Notes: a model not told the origin generated them from the letters alone. A DNA stretch of 64,000 nucleotides from Aureicoccus marinus (GCF_002954325.1 NZ_MQVX01000001.1:811546-875545); one strand, 5' to 3'; shown: positions 8,182 through 18,556, numbered from the stretch's first letter. Numbers and translations: made by a program.

Positions 8182-9297
8182 CTAGTCGAGAATAGCGGCT
8201 ACGGCCTGTTCTAAGGCTGCACCTCTGAGGTCCCTACCGATGATTTTACCTTCTTCGTTAAGCAAGAAGGCTTTTGGGATCGAAGATACATTGTACATTT
8301 TGGCGATTGGATCTTGCCAAGCCATGAGATTACTTACGTGATTCCACTCCAAACCGTCCTGGGCAATTGCTTCCGCCCATTCTTCCGCGTTTTTATCAAG
8401 CGAAACTCCGATCACGGTAAAACCCTTGTCTTTGTATTGTTCATAAACCCGCTTAACATTGGGGTTTTCCATTCGACAAGGCTTACACCAAGCAGCCCAA
8501 AAGTCAACGAGGGTCACTTTACCCCGTACTTCGGATAGAATCAGCTCATTCCCATCAGGGTCTGGACCAATGAAATCAGGCGCGATAGCCCCAACACTGA
8601 TGGGCTTTTCTTTGTCTATAAAAACCTTGATCTTTTCTCCGATAGGGCGTCTTTTCAGGTCTTCATCTAAAAGCTGGTAAAGGCTGTCAACGGTGATTAC
8701 CGGTAGACTTTTTCGGTTGACCAAATCCTCCATCAAGGTTAAGGACATCAAGGATTTAGGGTGATTTCCGATAAAGGTTTTTGCAAAATCCAGGTTCTTT
8801 TGAACCAATTCTTGTGATTCTTCGATCAAGGCTGCATAGGCCACTGAATCCTGAGCGTAGTAGGCCTTGCGCATATCATCACGCAGGGTAGTGCCAATTT
8901 CATTCATGGTTCGGGTTTGGTCCATGAATTCCATCAACCACTCATTCTGCTCGGTCCCTTTTACGGTCATATAGGCCAAACTGTCAATGGGTGATTTAAA
9001 ACTGATCTCTGCATTTTCGAGGATTACAGGTGCAAGCGTTCCGCCGCGACGAGAATCGAATTTGAGGGTGTACAGGTCAACTTCTTCCACTTTGCCTGTA
9101 AACTCGAAGTGCTCATCGACGATCAGGGCCGTATCTATCGGTTGAAACCGACCTAAAGAATCCCGCTTTTGCAAATACACTTTCGTGCTATCGGTCAATA
9201 CTCCGCTTACACTTCCTTCGAGTGTAAAGCCATCTTTATCATTTTGACATCCAATCAACAGAGCTAAAACCCCGATCCAAGGCATGATCTTCTTCAT
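8182..9297 (-). CDS. TlpA-like thiol:disulfide oxidoreductase lipoprotein
   Basis: A 371-residue lipoprotein. Start at ATG 9297 gives MKKIMPWIGVLALLIGC with the lipobox Cys17; the longer ORF lacks a signal peptide. Residues about 25-220 resemble the DUF4369 domain that precedes many Bacteroidota TlpA proteins. The C-terminal 130 residues form an AhpC-TSA/TlpA thioredoxin fold with WAAWCKPC (Cys271 and Cys274) and the later cis-proline SIPKAF. Probably reduces or oxidises disulfides in envelope proteins. It stands alone, convergent with the lipoprotein gene at 6556. Confidence 0.9.
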   Translation of the reverse strand: MKKIMPWIGVLALLIGCQNDKDGFTLEGSVSGVLTDSTKVYLQKRDSLGRFQPIDTALIVDEHFEFTGKVEEVDLYTLKFDSRRGGTLAPVILENAEISFKSPIDSLAYMTVKGTEQNEWLMEFMDQTRTMNEIGTTLRDDMRKAYYAQDSVAYAALIEESQELVQKNLDFAKTFIGNHPKSLMSLTLMEDLVNRKSLPVITVDSLYQLLDEDLKRRPIGEKIKVFIDKEKPISVGAIAPDFIGPDPDGNELILSEVRGKVTLVDFWAAWCKPCRMENPNVKRVYEQYKDKGFTVIGVSLDKNAEEWAEAIAQDGLEWNHVSNLMAWQDPIAKMYNVSSIPKAFLLNEEGKIIGRDLRGAALEQAVAAILD

Positions 9298-9407
9298 TCT
9301 TCTAATTTGTCTCAAAGGTAGCAAGTTTGGGCATTTTTTGCTCAGAATCGGCTTTTTTTCCGTCTCGAATTCCACTGTTGGTAATTATGATTTAATTTCG
9401 ATTTTCT

Positions 9408-12326
9408 ATGAGGGAAGCTGTGACCGAGAAGGATTGGAAATCGTTGGAAGACGATTTTAAAGGAGAAATTAAACGAGACGACCTGCACCGCCGTATCTAC
9501 GCGACAGACGCCTCGGTTTACCGGCGGGTTCCTCAGGCAGTAGCTTATCCGAAGAACGAGGAGGACATCAACCGCCTATTGGATTTTGCACGGAAAACCC
9601 AAACGGGTATCATTCCAAGGACTGCTGGTACTTCTCTCGCAGGGCAATGTGTAGGGGAGGGCATTGTGATGGATGTGTCTCGGCATTTTACGCGAATTCT
9701 TGATTTTGACCCCGAGAAAAAGCAAATTTGGGTGGAACCGGGAGTGATTCGAGACGATCTCAATCGCTTTCTGAAACCCCATGGTCTCTTTTTTGGCCCC
9801 AATACCTCAACTGCTAATCGGTGTATGATCGGTGGTATGCTGGGTAACAACTCCTCGGGTACTACCTCCATTCGCTACGGGGTAACGCGAGACAAAGTAG
9901 TTTCGGTCAAGACCTTATTGGCTGATGGAAGTCAGGTAGAGTTTAAATCGGTCTCCAAGGCCGAATGGAAAAAACGGTCAGAGCAAGAGAATAGGGAAGG
10001 AGAGCTTTACCGCCGTCTAGAAGAACTCCTAGGAGAAGAAGAAACCCAAACCCGTATACGAGAGAACTTTCCAAAACCGGAAATTCACCGCAGAAATACG
10101 GGGTATGCCATTGATGAACTATTAGATACGGAAGTGTTTTCGGCTTCTAGTCAGCAGCCCGCTCACCTAGGGCAATTATTGGCCGGGAGTGAAGGCACGT
10201 TAGCCATTACCCTGGCCGTGTGTATTCAACTCGATCCCTTGCCACCGGTTGAATCGGCCATGGTGGTTACCCATTACCAGAGCCTTCAGGCCTGTTTGCA
10301 CGACGTTAAACCCTTGATGAGTCATCACCTCTATACCTGCGAGATGATGGATAAGATCATCTTGGATTGTACCAAAAACAATATTGAGCAGGCCGAAAAC
10401 CGCAAATTTGTGGAAGGAGATCCGGCTGCCCTCTTGATGCTGGAGCTTCGTGCAGATTCGCGATCCGGTCTTAAAGAGCAAATCGCGGCCTTGCAATCGA
10501 CTATTCAGGATAACGGCCACGCCTATGCCAGCCCTGTGCTTTTTGGGGAAGAAGTCAATAAGGCTTTGTCTTTAAGAAAAGCCGGTTTGGGACTCTTGGG
10601 AAACATTGTTGGTGATCGCAAAGCAGTAGCCTGCATAGAAGATACGGCTGTCGCCTTAGAAGATTTGCAGCCTTTTATTGATGAATTTGCCTCCTTGATG
10701 GAGGATTTTGGCCAAGAGGCCGTCTACTACGCCCATGCCGGAGCCGGGGAGTTACATCTACGACCGATTCTTAACCTAAAAGAATCCGCTGATGTAGCTC
10801 TGTTTCGTCAAATAACCCAAGCCGTGGCAGAACTCACGAAGAAATACCAGGGAAGTTTTAGTGGGGAACACGGAGATGGAATTGTAAGAGCGGAGTTTAT
10901 TCCACTGATGATCGGGGAAGAGAACTACGAACTCCTTCGCGAGGTGAAGCGGCTCTTTGATCCCCTCGGAATCCTGAATCCAGGTAAAATTGTGGATCCT
11001 TATCCGATGGATAAAGCCTTGCGTTACGAGGTCGATCGTCAGGAACCGGAGGTGCAATCCTTCTTAGACTTTTCAGACAGCCTCGGTATCGTTCGTGCGA
11101 CAGAAAAATGCAATGGAAGTGGTGATTGCCGAAAGTCTGCGGAGGCGGCTGGCGCCATGTGTCCCAGCTACCAGGCAACACGAGAAGAAAAAGACAGTAC
11201 CCGCGCCAGGGCCAATGCACTGAGAGAGTACCTCACCGAGCAAAACGCGGATCAGGAAGAACTCAAAGAAGTACTGGATTTGTGCATCAGTTGTAAGGCT
11301 TGCGCTCGAGAGTGTCCTAGTAATGTGGATATGGCGGTTCTCAAGTCGGAAGTACAATTTCAATACCAAGAATCCAAAGGCTATTCGACACGGAGTAAGG
11401 CATTTGCGTACAGTACCACCCTCAACCGGATGGCCAGTCGCGTGCCCTTTTTATCCAATGCCCTGTATAAGAATCCCTTGAGCTCTGGATTGATCAAAAA
11501 GGTCAATGGGATTGCACCCAAGCGAAAATTGCCCTTGGTGCACAAATTGGATTTTGAAAAGCTCAATAAACGCTTAAAAGCTCAGTTTTCGAAAACGGCG
11601 AAGAAGGAAGGGATCGTCTTGTACGTGGATGAATTTACCCGCTATATGGATACGCAAATTGGCCAAGAGGCGCTTGAGCTTCTTTGGGGCTTGGGCTATT
11701 CCGTGGAAGTGGTTTATGGCGAGAGTGGTCGAACATTCTTGTCCAAAGGTTTTCTTCGACAAGCCAAGCGATGTGCGGAAGAGAACCTCAAAACACTCAC
11801 TCCTTATTTGGAGCAAGGAAAGCCTATTCTCGGGGTAGAGCCCTCCGCTTTACTCAGCTTTCGGGACGAGTACAACCGCTTCGGTTTACTCTCAGAACAA
11901 GTCCAAAAGCTTGCGAACAATAGCTTTTTGGTCGAGGAGTTCTTGGCCAAGCAGTTGGAAGCAGGGCATATGTCCCCGGAGCAATTCACCTCGGAAGAAA
12001 AAGAAATTCAACTCCATGTGCATTGCCACCAAAAGGCGCTGAGTGATTCCAAAGTCAGCTGCGATGTTCTAGGTATTCCGGCCAATTACAAGGTCCGTCT
12101 AATGCCCACTGGCTGTTGTGGCATGGCTGGGTCTTTTGGCTATGAAAAGGAGCATTACGAGGTCAGTATGAAGATAGGAGAGTTGAAGCTCTTTCCAAGG
12201 ATTCGCAAGCTGTCCAAAGAGGTGATTGTTGCGGCTAACGGAACCAGTTGTAGACACCAAATAGAGGATGGGACCGGCAGATTGGGATTACACCCTATTC
12301 AAATCCTGAATCGCGCCTTAGTCTAA
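9408..12326 (+). CDS. YdiJ-like FAD/Fe-S oxidoreductase
   Basis: A 972-residue fusion resembling E. coli YdiJ (about 1018 residues), which is reported to oxidise D-2-hydroxyglutarate. The N-terminal FAD_binding_4 domain shows PRTAGTSLAGQCVG (65-78) and GNNSSGTTSIRYG (near 145); the oxidase C-terminal domain has AGAGELHLRP and GSFSGEHGDG. Then come Fe-S ligands (CNGSGDC, CISCKACAREC) and a CCG domain (HCHQK, PTGCCGMAGSFGYE). The order FAD, 4Fe-4S, CCG matches the family, so electrons go from a D-2-hydroxyacid through FAD and Fe-S to an unknown acceptor. Lactate or glycolate cannot be excluded as substrates. Confidence 0.88.
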   Translation: MREAVTEKDWKSLEDDFKGEIKRDDLHRRIYATDASVYRRVPQAVAYPKNEEDINRLLDFARKTQTGIIPRTAGTSLAGQCVGEGIVMDVSRHFTRILDFDPEKKQIWVEPGVIRDDLNRFLKPHGLFFGPNTSTANRCMIGGMLGNNSSGTTSIRYGVTRDKVVSVKTLLADGSQVEFKSVSKAEWKKRSEQENREGELYRRLEELLGEEETQTRIRENFPKPEIHRRNTGYAIDELLDTEVFSASSQQPAHLGQLLAGSEGTLAITLAVCIQLDPLPPVESAMVVTHYQSLQACLHDVKPLMSHHLYTCEMMDKIILDCTKNNIEQAENRKFVEGDPAALLMLELRADSRSGLKEQIAALQSTIQDNGHAYASPVLFGEEVNKALSLRKAGLGLLGNIVGDRKAVACIEDTAVALEDLQPFIDEFASLMEDFGQEAVYYAHAGAGELHLRPILNLKESADVALFRQITQAVAELTKKYQGSFSGEHGDGIVRAEFIPLMIGEENYELLREVKRLFDPLGILNPGKIVDPYPMDKALRYEVDRQEPEVQSFLDFSDSLGIVRATEKCNGSGDCRKSAEAAGAMCPSYQATREEKDSTRARANALREYLTEQNADQEELKEVLDLCISCKACARECPSNVDMAVLKSEVQFQYQESKGYSTRSKAFAYSTTLNRMASRVPFLSNALYKNPLSSGLIKKVNGIAPKRKLPLVHKLDFEKLNKRLKAQFSKTAKKEGIVLYVDEFTRYMDTQIGQEALELLWGLGYSVEVVYGESGRTFLSKGFLRQAKRCAEENLKTLTPYLEQGKPILGVEPSALLSFRDEYNRFGLLSEQVQKLANNSFLVEEFLAKQLEAGHMSPEQFTSEEKEIQLHVHCHQKALSDSKVSCDVLGIPANYKVRLMPTGCCGMAGSFGYEKEHYEVSMKIGELKLFPRIRKLSKEVIVAANGTSCRHQIEDGTGRLGLHPIQILNRALV

Positions 12327-13217
12327 GTCTTTGGCTTTGGCTTTAGCTTCGTCTTTGTCGTCTTGATGGACCTCGATATTTTTTAGAAACTCTTCTTTGT
12401 TGGTTATGGTTGCAATGAGCTCATTCATATCCATTTCTTTGAGTTCCTCATCCACATAAAAGGGGGACAGCTTGTCGTGGTTGTAGTGGTATACTCTCCA
12501 ACGTTTAAAGCTGTACTCTAAAGCGGTTAGGTTTTCTACCCAATCACCAGCGTTTAAATAGAGGGTTGAGCCATTTTTATTTTCAATAATCTCTTTTCGA
12601 GGTTGGTGGATATGCCCACAGATAACATAGTCGTATCCGTTTTCAATGGCCAACTCAGCCGCAGTTCGTTCAAAATTACTGATGTACTTCACGGCTCCCT
12701 TTACACTGCTTTTAATTCTTTTGGAAAGGGAGTATCGTTCTCTTCCCAATTTTTTGAGGCCCCAATTAACAGCGCTATTGATCATGATTAACATATCATA
12801 TCCGTAGCCTCCAAGCTTGGCAAGCCATTTCGCATTTTGAATCGAAACATCAAAAACATCCCCGTGGAATATCCAGGCTTTTTTGCCACCATCCAGCTCC
12901 AAAACAAGTTTGTTGATGATTTTTATGTTGCCCATGTCGGTATCGGTGAATTTCCGCAACATCTCGTCATGATTGCCCGTGATGTAATAGACTTCTGTTC
13001 CCTTAGAAGCCATGCCGATAATCTTTTTGAGCACTTTGAGGTGGGAAGGGGGAAAATAGCGCTTGCTAAATTGCCAAATATCGATGATATCGCCGTTGAG
13101 GATGAGTTTTTTGGGCTGTATACTGCTCAAATAAGCGATGAGCTCGTCCGCCTGACACCCGTAAGTACCCAAGTGCACATCCGAGATAACCGCTAAATCT
13201 ATCTTCCTCTTTTTCAA
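12318..13217 (-). CDS. LpxH-like UDP-2,3-diacylglucosamine diphosphatase
   Basis: A 299-residue calcineurin-like metallophosphoesterase. Metal-binding motifs are ISDVHLG (11-17), GDIIDIW (near 42), GNHDE (near 81), FHGD and GHIHQPR (near 202). In Bacteroidota this kind of protein is the likely LpxH that releases lipid X in lipid A synthesis; a broader phosphoesterase role is possible. It has a 50-residue charged C-terminal extension. The start must be TTG at 13217: a TAG lies two codons upstream, and TTG gives the usual MKKRK opening. The end overlaps the convergent YdiJ-like gene by nine bases. Confidence 0.8.
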   Translation of the reverse strand: MKKRKIDLAVISDVHLGTYGCQADELIAYLSSIQPKKLILNGDIIDIWQFSKRYFPPSHLKVLKKIIGMASKGTEVYYITGNHDEMLRKFTDTDMGNIKIINKLVLELDGGKKAWIFHGDVFDVSIQNAKWLAKLGGYGYDMLIMINSAVNWGLKKLGRERYSLSKRIKSSVKGAVKYISNFERTAAELAIENGYDYVICGHIHQPRKEIIENKNGSTLYLNAGDWVENLTALEYSFKRWRVYHYNHDKLSPFYVDEELKEMDMNELIATITNKEEFLKNIEVHQDDKDEAKAKAKDLD

Positions 13218-13359
13218 CTTCTAATCATTTACCATGCAAAGTAAAAGCCCAAAATTCAAATGCGAATCAATTCTGAATCATTTAAACATGAGCATTCGGT
13301 TAAGCATAGATTACAGAAATATACCGATTGTTAAGTTAAAGTTAGCCCCTAGAAACGAG

Positions 13360-13388
13360 TTGTTTCAAAGAATTAAAATTTAAATTTG
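13360..13388 (+). promoter_or_regulatory. Bacteroidota-type promoter for aroC
   Basis: TTG at 13360-13362 and TAAATTTG at 13381-13388 are separated by 18 bases, a full match to the Bacteroidota -33/-7 promoter pattern. The -7 box ends 18 bases before the aroC ATG at 13407. Confidence 0.65.
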
Positions 13389-13406
13389 GCCTTCAAGTCT
13401 TTTTAA

Positions 13407-14480
13407 ATGTCAGGAAATAGTTTTGGAACACTTTTAAAGCTGACAACCTTTGGTGAATCGCATGGCCCAGCTTTGGGCGGTATTCTCGAAGGATGTCCAG
13501 CTGGTTTGGAACTGGATGTAGAGGCCATTCAAAAAGAATTGGAAAGACGCAAGCCTGGACAATCTAAAATTGTCACCCAGCGCAAAGAACCAGACCAGGT
13601 GGTATTTTATTCTGGACTGTTTGAAGGGAAAACAACGGGAACTCCCATTGGATTTGCCATTCACAACACCAACCAAAAGTCCAAAGACTACAGCCACATC
13701 AAAGACAGCTACCGGCCATCACATGCCGACTATGTCTACGACAAAAAATACGGTTTTCGCGACTACCGTGGAGGTGGGCGCAGCTCCGCGAGAGAAACGG
13801 CTAGTCGAGTTGTCGGTGGAGCGATCGCAAAACAGCTCTTACCCGATGTAAAGATTCAGGCCTATGTATCTCAGGTAGGGGATTTGGGATTGACCAAAAG
13901 TGCTGAGGAGCTGGATTTGAGCCTGGTAGAGAGTAATCCGGTGCGTTGCCCGGACCCTAAAGCCGCAGCGCAAATGGAAACCTACATCAAAGAGATCAAA
14001 AAACAGGGGGATACCGTCGGTGGAGTCATCAGTTGCCGAATCACCGGAGTGCCCGTAGGGCTTGGGAGTCCAGTTTTCGATAAGCTGCACGCCCGATTGG
14101 GAGCGGCCATGTTGTCCATCAATGCCGTTAAAGGCTTTGAATACGGGAGCGGTTTTGAAGGAGCCAGAATGAAAGGCAGTCAGCACAATGATGCCTTCAA
14201 TTCAGACGGCAGTACCCAGACCAACCACAGCGGTGGGGTACAAGGAGGGATCAGCAACGGAATGGACATCGTCTTTTCGGTGGCCTTTAAACCGGTAGCT
14301 ACTCTATTACAACCCTATACGACCATTGATTCTGAAGGTAATACGGTGGAAACCCAGGGGAAAGGAAGACATGATCCTTGTGTTGTTCCCCGTGCGGTTC
14401 CTATTGTTGAAGCCATGGCCGCCCTGGTCTTGGCCGACTTTAGCCTGCTCGCTCGCACCGATCGTTTTGATGTGGATTGA
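13407..14480 (+). CDS. aroC: Chorismate synthase
   Basis: A 357-residue chorismate synthase, the last shikimate-pathway enzyme, which makes chorismate from EPSP with reduced FMN. Signature segments are [13 protein letters not shown] (near 13), [17 protein letters not shown] (near 117), [12 protein letters not shown] and the C-terminal [18 protein letters not shown]. Length is typical. It has its own promoter-like sequence and is followed after 54 bases by the dicarboxylate symporter gene. Confidence 0.97.
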   Translation: MSGNSFGTLLKLTTFGESHGPALGGILEGCPAGLELDVEAIQKELERRKPGQSKIVTQRKEPDQVVFYSGLFEGKTTGTPIGFAIHNTNQKSKDYSHIKDSYRPSHADYVYDKKYGFRDYRGGGRSSARETASRVVGGAIAKQLLPDVKIQAYVSQVGDLGLTKSAEELDLSLVESNPVRCPDPKAAAQMETYIKEIKKQGDTVGGVISCRITGVPVGLGSPVFDKLHARLGAAMLSINAVKGFEYGSGFEGARMKGSQHNDAFNSDGSTQTNHSGGVQGGISNGMDIVFSVAFKPVATLLQPYTTIDSEGNTVETQGKGRHDPCVVPRAVPIVEAMAALVLADFSLLARTDRFDVD

Positions 14481-14534
14481 TCACAAAATGCTATCTTCCC
14501 GAGCACAACCACAAGAATTACTTAAATAAGATTT

Positions 14535-15854
14535 ATGGCATTACACTGGAGAATATTAGTCGGAATGGTTTTGGGCATCGCCTTTGGTTTTGGAATGACC
14601 CAGGTGGAGTGGGGCCCAGGCATTGTAGCCGATTGGATACAACCTTTGGGAACCATCTTTGTCAATTTGCTGAAATTGATCGCTATTCCACTTATTCTTG
14701 CCTCCTTGATTAAAGGTATTTCGGACCTCAAGGATATTTCGAAGTTTCGAAACATCGGTGTGCGAACTATGCTCACCTATATAGGGACGACGGTCGTTGC
14801 CATTTCGATTGGTTTGATTTTGGTTAATGTCCTTAAGCCTGGAGACGGTATTTCTGAAGCCACGGTAGCCAAATTGGAACAAACCTATTCCAATGCTGCT
14901 GGAGTTCAGTCAAAATTAGCCGAAGCCAGCAAACAAAAAGACAGTGGACCTCTGCAGTTCTTGGTGGATATGGTTCCCAGCAATGCCTTTAAGGCCTTCT
15001 CGGACAACGGGAACATGCTACAGGTGATTGTATTTACGATTCTCATTGCCTTGTCGATGCTACTCATCGGAGAAGAAAAAGCCCGCCCACTTAAGGACTT
15101 TTTTGATTCCTTGAATGATGTGGTGCTGAAAATGGTGGACTTGATCATGCTGATGGCCCCTTATGCGGTTTTCGCTTTGTTGGCTAATGTAGTGGTTTCT
15201 TCCAGTGATCCCGATCTTCTCTATGCGCTACTCAAATACGCGGGTGTTGTGGTTCTTGGACTGCTCTTGATGATTGTATTCTATGTCACCCTGGTAGGGT
15301 TATTCGCTCGAAAGAATCCTTTCTGGTTCCTCAAGCAGATGAGCCCAGCGCAATTACTGGCTTTTTCCACCAGTTCCTCAGCCGCTACACTTCCCGTTAC
15401 TATGGAGCGGGTAGAAGAGCATATAGGGGTCGATAAAGAGGTATCCAGTTTTGTGCTTCCCGTTGGGGCGACTATCAACATGGACGGAACCAGTCTTTAC
15501 CAAGGTGTAGCAGCGGTTTTTATCATGCAAGTACTCTGGCCTGAAGGTTTGGCCTTTAGTAACCAGCTTTCCATTATTATAACAGCTCTCTTAGCCTCCA
15601 TCGGTTCGGCCGCCGTTCCTGGGGCAGGAATGGTCATGTTGATCATCGTTTTGGAAGCAATTGGTTTCCCTGCAGATTTGTATCCGGTGGCCCTGGCCTT
15701 GATTTTTGCTGTGGATCGTCCTTTGGATATGTGCAGAACAGTCATCAATGTGACCGGTGATGCCACTGTATCCATGTTGGTCGCTAAGTCCGTAGGGAAA
15801 CTAGGCAAGCCTAATGTTAAAAACTGGGACGATAACTACGATGAAGTAAAGTAA
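14535..15854 (+). CDS. Dicarboxylate/amino acid:cation symporter (GltP type)
   Basis: A 439-residue DAACS family transporter that takes up glutamate, aspartate or C4-dicarboxylates with Na+ or H+. Diagnostic motifs are the HP1 loop TSSSAATLPVTME, NMDGTSLYQG in TM7, PGAGMVML in HP2, and DRPLDMCRTVINVTGDA in TM8. Multiple hydrophobic segments span the whole length. Same strand as aroC with a 54-base gap, so co-transcription is possible but no functional tie is clear. It ends three bases from the convergent DCC gene. Confidence 0.95.
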   Translation: MALHWRILVGMVLGIAFGFGMTQVEWGPGIVADWIQPLGTIFVNLLKLIAIPLILASLIKGISDLKDISKFRNIGVRTMLTYIGTTVVAISIGLILVNVLKPGDGISEATVAKLEQTYSNAAGVQSKLAEASKQKDSGPLQFLVDMVPSNAFKAFSDNGNMLQVIVFTILIALSMLLIGEEKARPLKDFFDSLNDVVLKMVDLIMLMAPYAVFALLANVVVSSSDPDLLYALLKYAGVVVLGLLLMIVFYVTLVGLFARKNPFWFLKQMSPAQLLAFSTSSSAATLPVTMERVEEHIGVDKEVSSFVLPVGATINMDGTSLYQGVAAVFIMQVLWPEGLAFSNQLSIIITALLASIGSAAVPGAGMVMLIIVLEAIGFPADLYPVALALIFAVDRPLDMCRTVINVTGDATVSMLVAKSVGKLGKPNVKNWDDNYDEVK

Positions 15855-15857
15855 GGG

Positions 15858-16292
15858 CTAGAGGTCCAGAAATTTTGACTTCAGTTCCGGTGTTGGAATC
15901 ATGCAACTTTCTTTTTTGCCGAACCAACGGTAGCGGTTTCGCGCCATGAAATCGTATACGATATCTCGAATCGAGCTTGGTACCCACTGAAATACAGCAA
16001 GTAGCCCCCATATTCCGGGCAATTGCTTTCCGATGGTAAGGGCGGCATCTGAACGCAGATAAAAGGCCTTCCCGGGTTGAATAAGGACCATGGAATCCGT
16101 GGTTTTTGGATCGATTTGGCGCTCGGCGAGGAGCTGTTGCCCCAATTCACTTTGCAAAGAGGCAAACCGAAAGAGGTCTTTGCGGTCTCTCTTTAAGATG
16201 AACTGCACTCCTCCAGAACACAGGTTGCATACCCCGTCAAACAGGACAATCTGTTGTTCTTCTTTTAATGTTCTGAGGGCTGAGGTCTTCAT
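15858..16292 (-). CDS. DCC family thiol-disulfide oxidoreductase-like protein (DUF393)
   Basis: A 144-residue DUF393 protein. The family signature FDGVCNLCSGGVQFI, with a CxxC-like pair, opens the protein, followed by RFASLQSELG and a C-terminal YRWFGKKESCMIP. DUF393 proteins have a predicted thioredoxin-like fold; reactions are unproven. I use ATG 16292 (MKTSALR) rather than the upstream TTG. It lies 28 bases downstream of mutS2 in sequence order on the same strand and may share its transcript. Confidence 0.85.
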   Translation of the reverse strand: MKTSALRTLKEEQQIVLFDGVCNLCSGGVQFILKRDRKDLFRFASLQSELGQQLLAERQIDPKTTDSMVLIQPGKAFYLRSDAALTIGKQLPGIWGLLAVFQWVPSSIRDIVYDFMARNRYRWFGKKESCMIPTPELKSKFLDL

Positions 16293-16320
16293 GAAGCACA
16301 AAATTACGACATCACAGGCT

Positions 16321-18501
16321 TTATTTTGCCGCTTCGACCAGTTCGAGCTGATCGACCTTTACATGGGTCGTAAAGAGCCCGTAGTTGACGATAGCTTTGC
16401 CTTTTTCTATGGCATCAATGGTCCCTGTGGTCTTTCCGTCGTAGAGGCGAACCCGGTCCCCGATTTTAAATACCACCTTTTTCTTTGGAGCGGGGGCTTC
16501 TTTTTTCTTTTTGGCTTCTTTTTTCTTCTCTTCCCGAATAACCTTGACCTCCTTTTGAATTTCTTGTTGGGCGACGGCTTTTTTCTTTTTTTCGGCTTTG
16601 GCCTGTTCGGCAGATTTCTTCTTGCGTTTGCTGTTCTCGGTTTCAACAATGCGCAGAACTTCTCCTATCAACTGCCGCTTCTTGTTGTCCCGGAAATAGC
16701 GCTCTGAGGCATCATTCAACTTATTACCCAATACAATCATGCGTTGGTTGTGGTCGTAGAGTTCTTGATAACTCTCCAGCTTCGCTTTGAGTTTGGCATT
16801 GAGTTTCTCGAGTTTCTCGGCTTCTTCACGAGCCTTGGATTCTTCGACCTGTAATCGATTCCCCGTTTTACTGATTTTGTGCCTCTCTTTCTGAAGTTTG
16901 GCAATCGTCGCGTCAAATCGGACCTTCCCGCGCTCAATTTTCTTTTTGGCTTTATTGATTAAGCCATAAGGGATCCCATTCTTTTGGGCCACCTCAAAGG
17001 TGAAAGAGCTCCCGGCCTGACCTAAAACCAATTGGAAGGTCGGTTCCAACGTTCTGCCGTCAAAAAGCATATTGGCATTCGTCGCATAAGGCAATTCGTT
17101 GGCGAGAATCTTGAGGTTGGAGTAGTGGGTAGTAATCACACCGAACGATTCCCTTTCGTAAAAGACCTCCAGAAAAGCCTCTGCTAAGGCACCTCCTAAT
17201 TCCGGATCACTTCCCGTTCCAAATTCATCGATAAGGAACAAGGTATTGGGGTCGCATTGCTTGAGGAAAGACCTCATGTTTTTGAGCCGGTAACTGTACG
17301 TACTTAGATGATTTTCAATGGATTGGTTATCACCAATATCGGTTAGAATGCGATTGAAAATGCAAACAGAGCTCCGGGGATGTACAGGTATTAACAGACC
17401 ACTTTGCACCATGACCTGCAACAGTCCAATGGTCTTCAGGGTTATACTTTTTCCTCCTGCATTGGGCCCAGATATAACAATGATCCGGTTCTCAGAATGC
17501 AGTGAAATGGTTTGCGGCCAGGTCTTGTCTCCTTTTCTTTTATTGGCCAGGTAAAGCAATGGATGGTAGGCTTCTTTTAGGTCCAGCTGCTTTTCTTGAT
17601 TTATCTCGGGCAGTATAGCTCCCAAATCCTGCGCATATCGTGCTTTAGCAGCAGTCAGATCAATCTTGGCTAAAAAATGCTGTTGCTTGTCCAATACCTC
17701 TCGGTAAGGTCGAACGAAGTTGGTCAGCTCCTTGAGAATCCGTTGAACCTCTTCCTGCTCTTCAAATTCCAATTGACTCAAGGCCCGCGTATGGGTTAGG
17801 GTAGATTCCGGGATAATGTAGACAATGCTACCCGTTTTGGATGAACCCAATACAGAGCCCTTTACCTTTTTACGGTACATGGCTTTAACTGCAAGAACAC
17901 GGCGATTTTCTACGACAGATTCTTTGATGTCATCGAGGAATTCTGCTGCCTGATAGCGCTGCAGGGCAGAACCAAAGGTGCTGTTGATCTTACCACGTAC
18001 CTCGTTCATCGCCGCCCGAATATGGCGGAGGTTGGGTGAAGCACTGTCTTTTATTTCCCCGAAGCGGTCAATGACCTGTTCGATTTCTTTCGGAATCGGA
18101 GACAAATCGTTAGCTTCTTCCGATAGTAAAAAGAGTTGAGGGTAGTATTCCTTGAATTTCTTTAAAAACTTCTTCTGCACCACAACCGAAACACAGAGTT
18201 GGGAGATTCGCCGAAAACCGGCTACCTCTAAGGAGGTGTTCTCGATCTGAAGAAGTTTGAGTTCCTCTTTTATGGAATCAAAACCGTGATTGGGGATGCG
18301 GTTGTCGTTTTCGAAGGAAGAGAGGTACTCCGAGGTCTGTAGTAGCAGCGGTTCCAGAAGGGCAAAATCGTTTTGAGGATGCACTTCTTTCGCCCATTCC
18401 TTCCCCAACTCCGTATGGCAACGGAGCGAGAGTTCCTCGCGCACAGAGGGAAACTCTAAATCCTCAAGGGTTTTAACAGAAATGGTCGAAGGTGAATTCA
18501 T
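16321..18501 (-). CDS. mutS2: MutS2-like ATPase, without Smr domain
   Basis: A 726-residue MutS2-family protein. It has the coiled lever region, Walker A SGPNAGGKS, Walker B LFLIDEFGTGSDP and the H-loop TTHY. In other bacteria MutS2 acts on recombination intermediates or collided ribosomes. After a long Lys/Glu-rich coiled coil (about 510-660) the C-terminus ends in an SH3-like KIGDRVRLYDGKTTGTI segment; no C-terminal Smr nuclease domain is present, so nuclease activity is doubtful. Start at ATG 18501 (MNSPST), just after a -7 box. Divergent from ung. Confidence 0.92.
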   Translation of the reverse strand: MNSPSTISVKTLEDLEFPSVREELSLRCHTELGKEWAKEVHPQNDFALLEPLLLQTSEYLSSFENDNRIPNHGFDSIKEELKLLQIENTSLEVAGFRRISQLCVSVVVQKKFLKKFKEYYPQLFLLSEEANDLSPIPKEIEQVIDRFGEIKDSASPNLRHIRAAMNEVRGKINSTFGSALQRYQAAEFLDDIKESVVENRRVLAVKAMYRKKVKGSVLGSSKTGSIVYIIPESTLTHTRALSQLEFEEQEEVQRILKELTNFVRPYREVLDKQQHFLAKIDLTAAKARYAQDLGAILPEINQEKQLDLKEAYHPLLYLANKRKGDKTWPQTISLHSENRIIVISGPNAGGKSITLKTIGLLQVMVQSGLLIPVHPRSSVCIFNRILTDIGDNQSIENHLSTYSYRLKNMRSFLKQCDPNTLFLIDEFGTGSDPELGGALAEAFLEVFYERESFGVITTHYSNLKILANELPYATNANMLFDGRTLEPTFQLVLGQAGSSFTFEVAQKNGIPYGLINKAKKKIERGKVRFDATIAKLQKERHKISKTGNRLQVEESKAREEAEKLEKLNAKLKAKLESYQELYDHNQRMIVLGNKLNDASERYFRDNKKRQLIGEVLRIVETENSKRKKKSAEQAKAEKKKKAVAQQEIQKEVKVIREEKKKEAKKKKEAPAPKKKVVFKIGDRVRLYDGKTTGTIDAIEKGKAIVNYGLFTTHVKVDQLELVEAAK

Positions 18502-18508
18502 AGCCCGG

Positions 18509-18516
18509 CAAAGATA
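18509..18516 (-). promoter_or_regulatory. -7 box for mutS2
   Basis: On the minus strand this reads TATCTTTG, a match to TAnnTTTG, ending seven bases before the mutS2 ATG. The transcript would have almost no leader. Confidence 0.45.
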
Positions 18517-18548
18517 ATACACTCTGAGGGGGAAGACCGCAGAATTGC

Positions 18549-18556
18549 TAAGTTTG
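18549..18556 (+). promoter_or_regulatory. -7 box for ung
   Basis: TAAGTTTG matches TAnnTTTG and ends four bases before the ung ATG at 18561, so transcription would begin at or next to the start codon. No clear TTG at -33. Confidence 0.45.

Noticed and set aside
16090..16707. 205-residue ORF on the plus strand, rich in Phe and Leu
   Set aside because: It is the antisense shadow of the Lys/Glu-rich coiled coil of mutS2 and the DCC gene.
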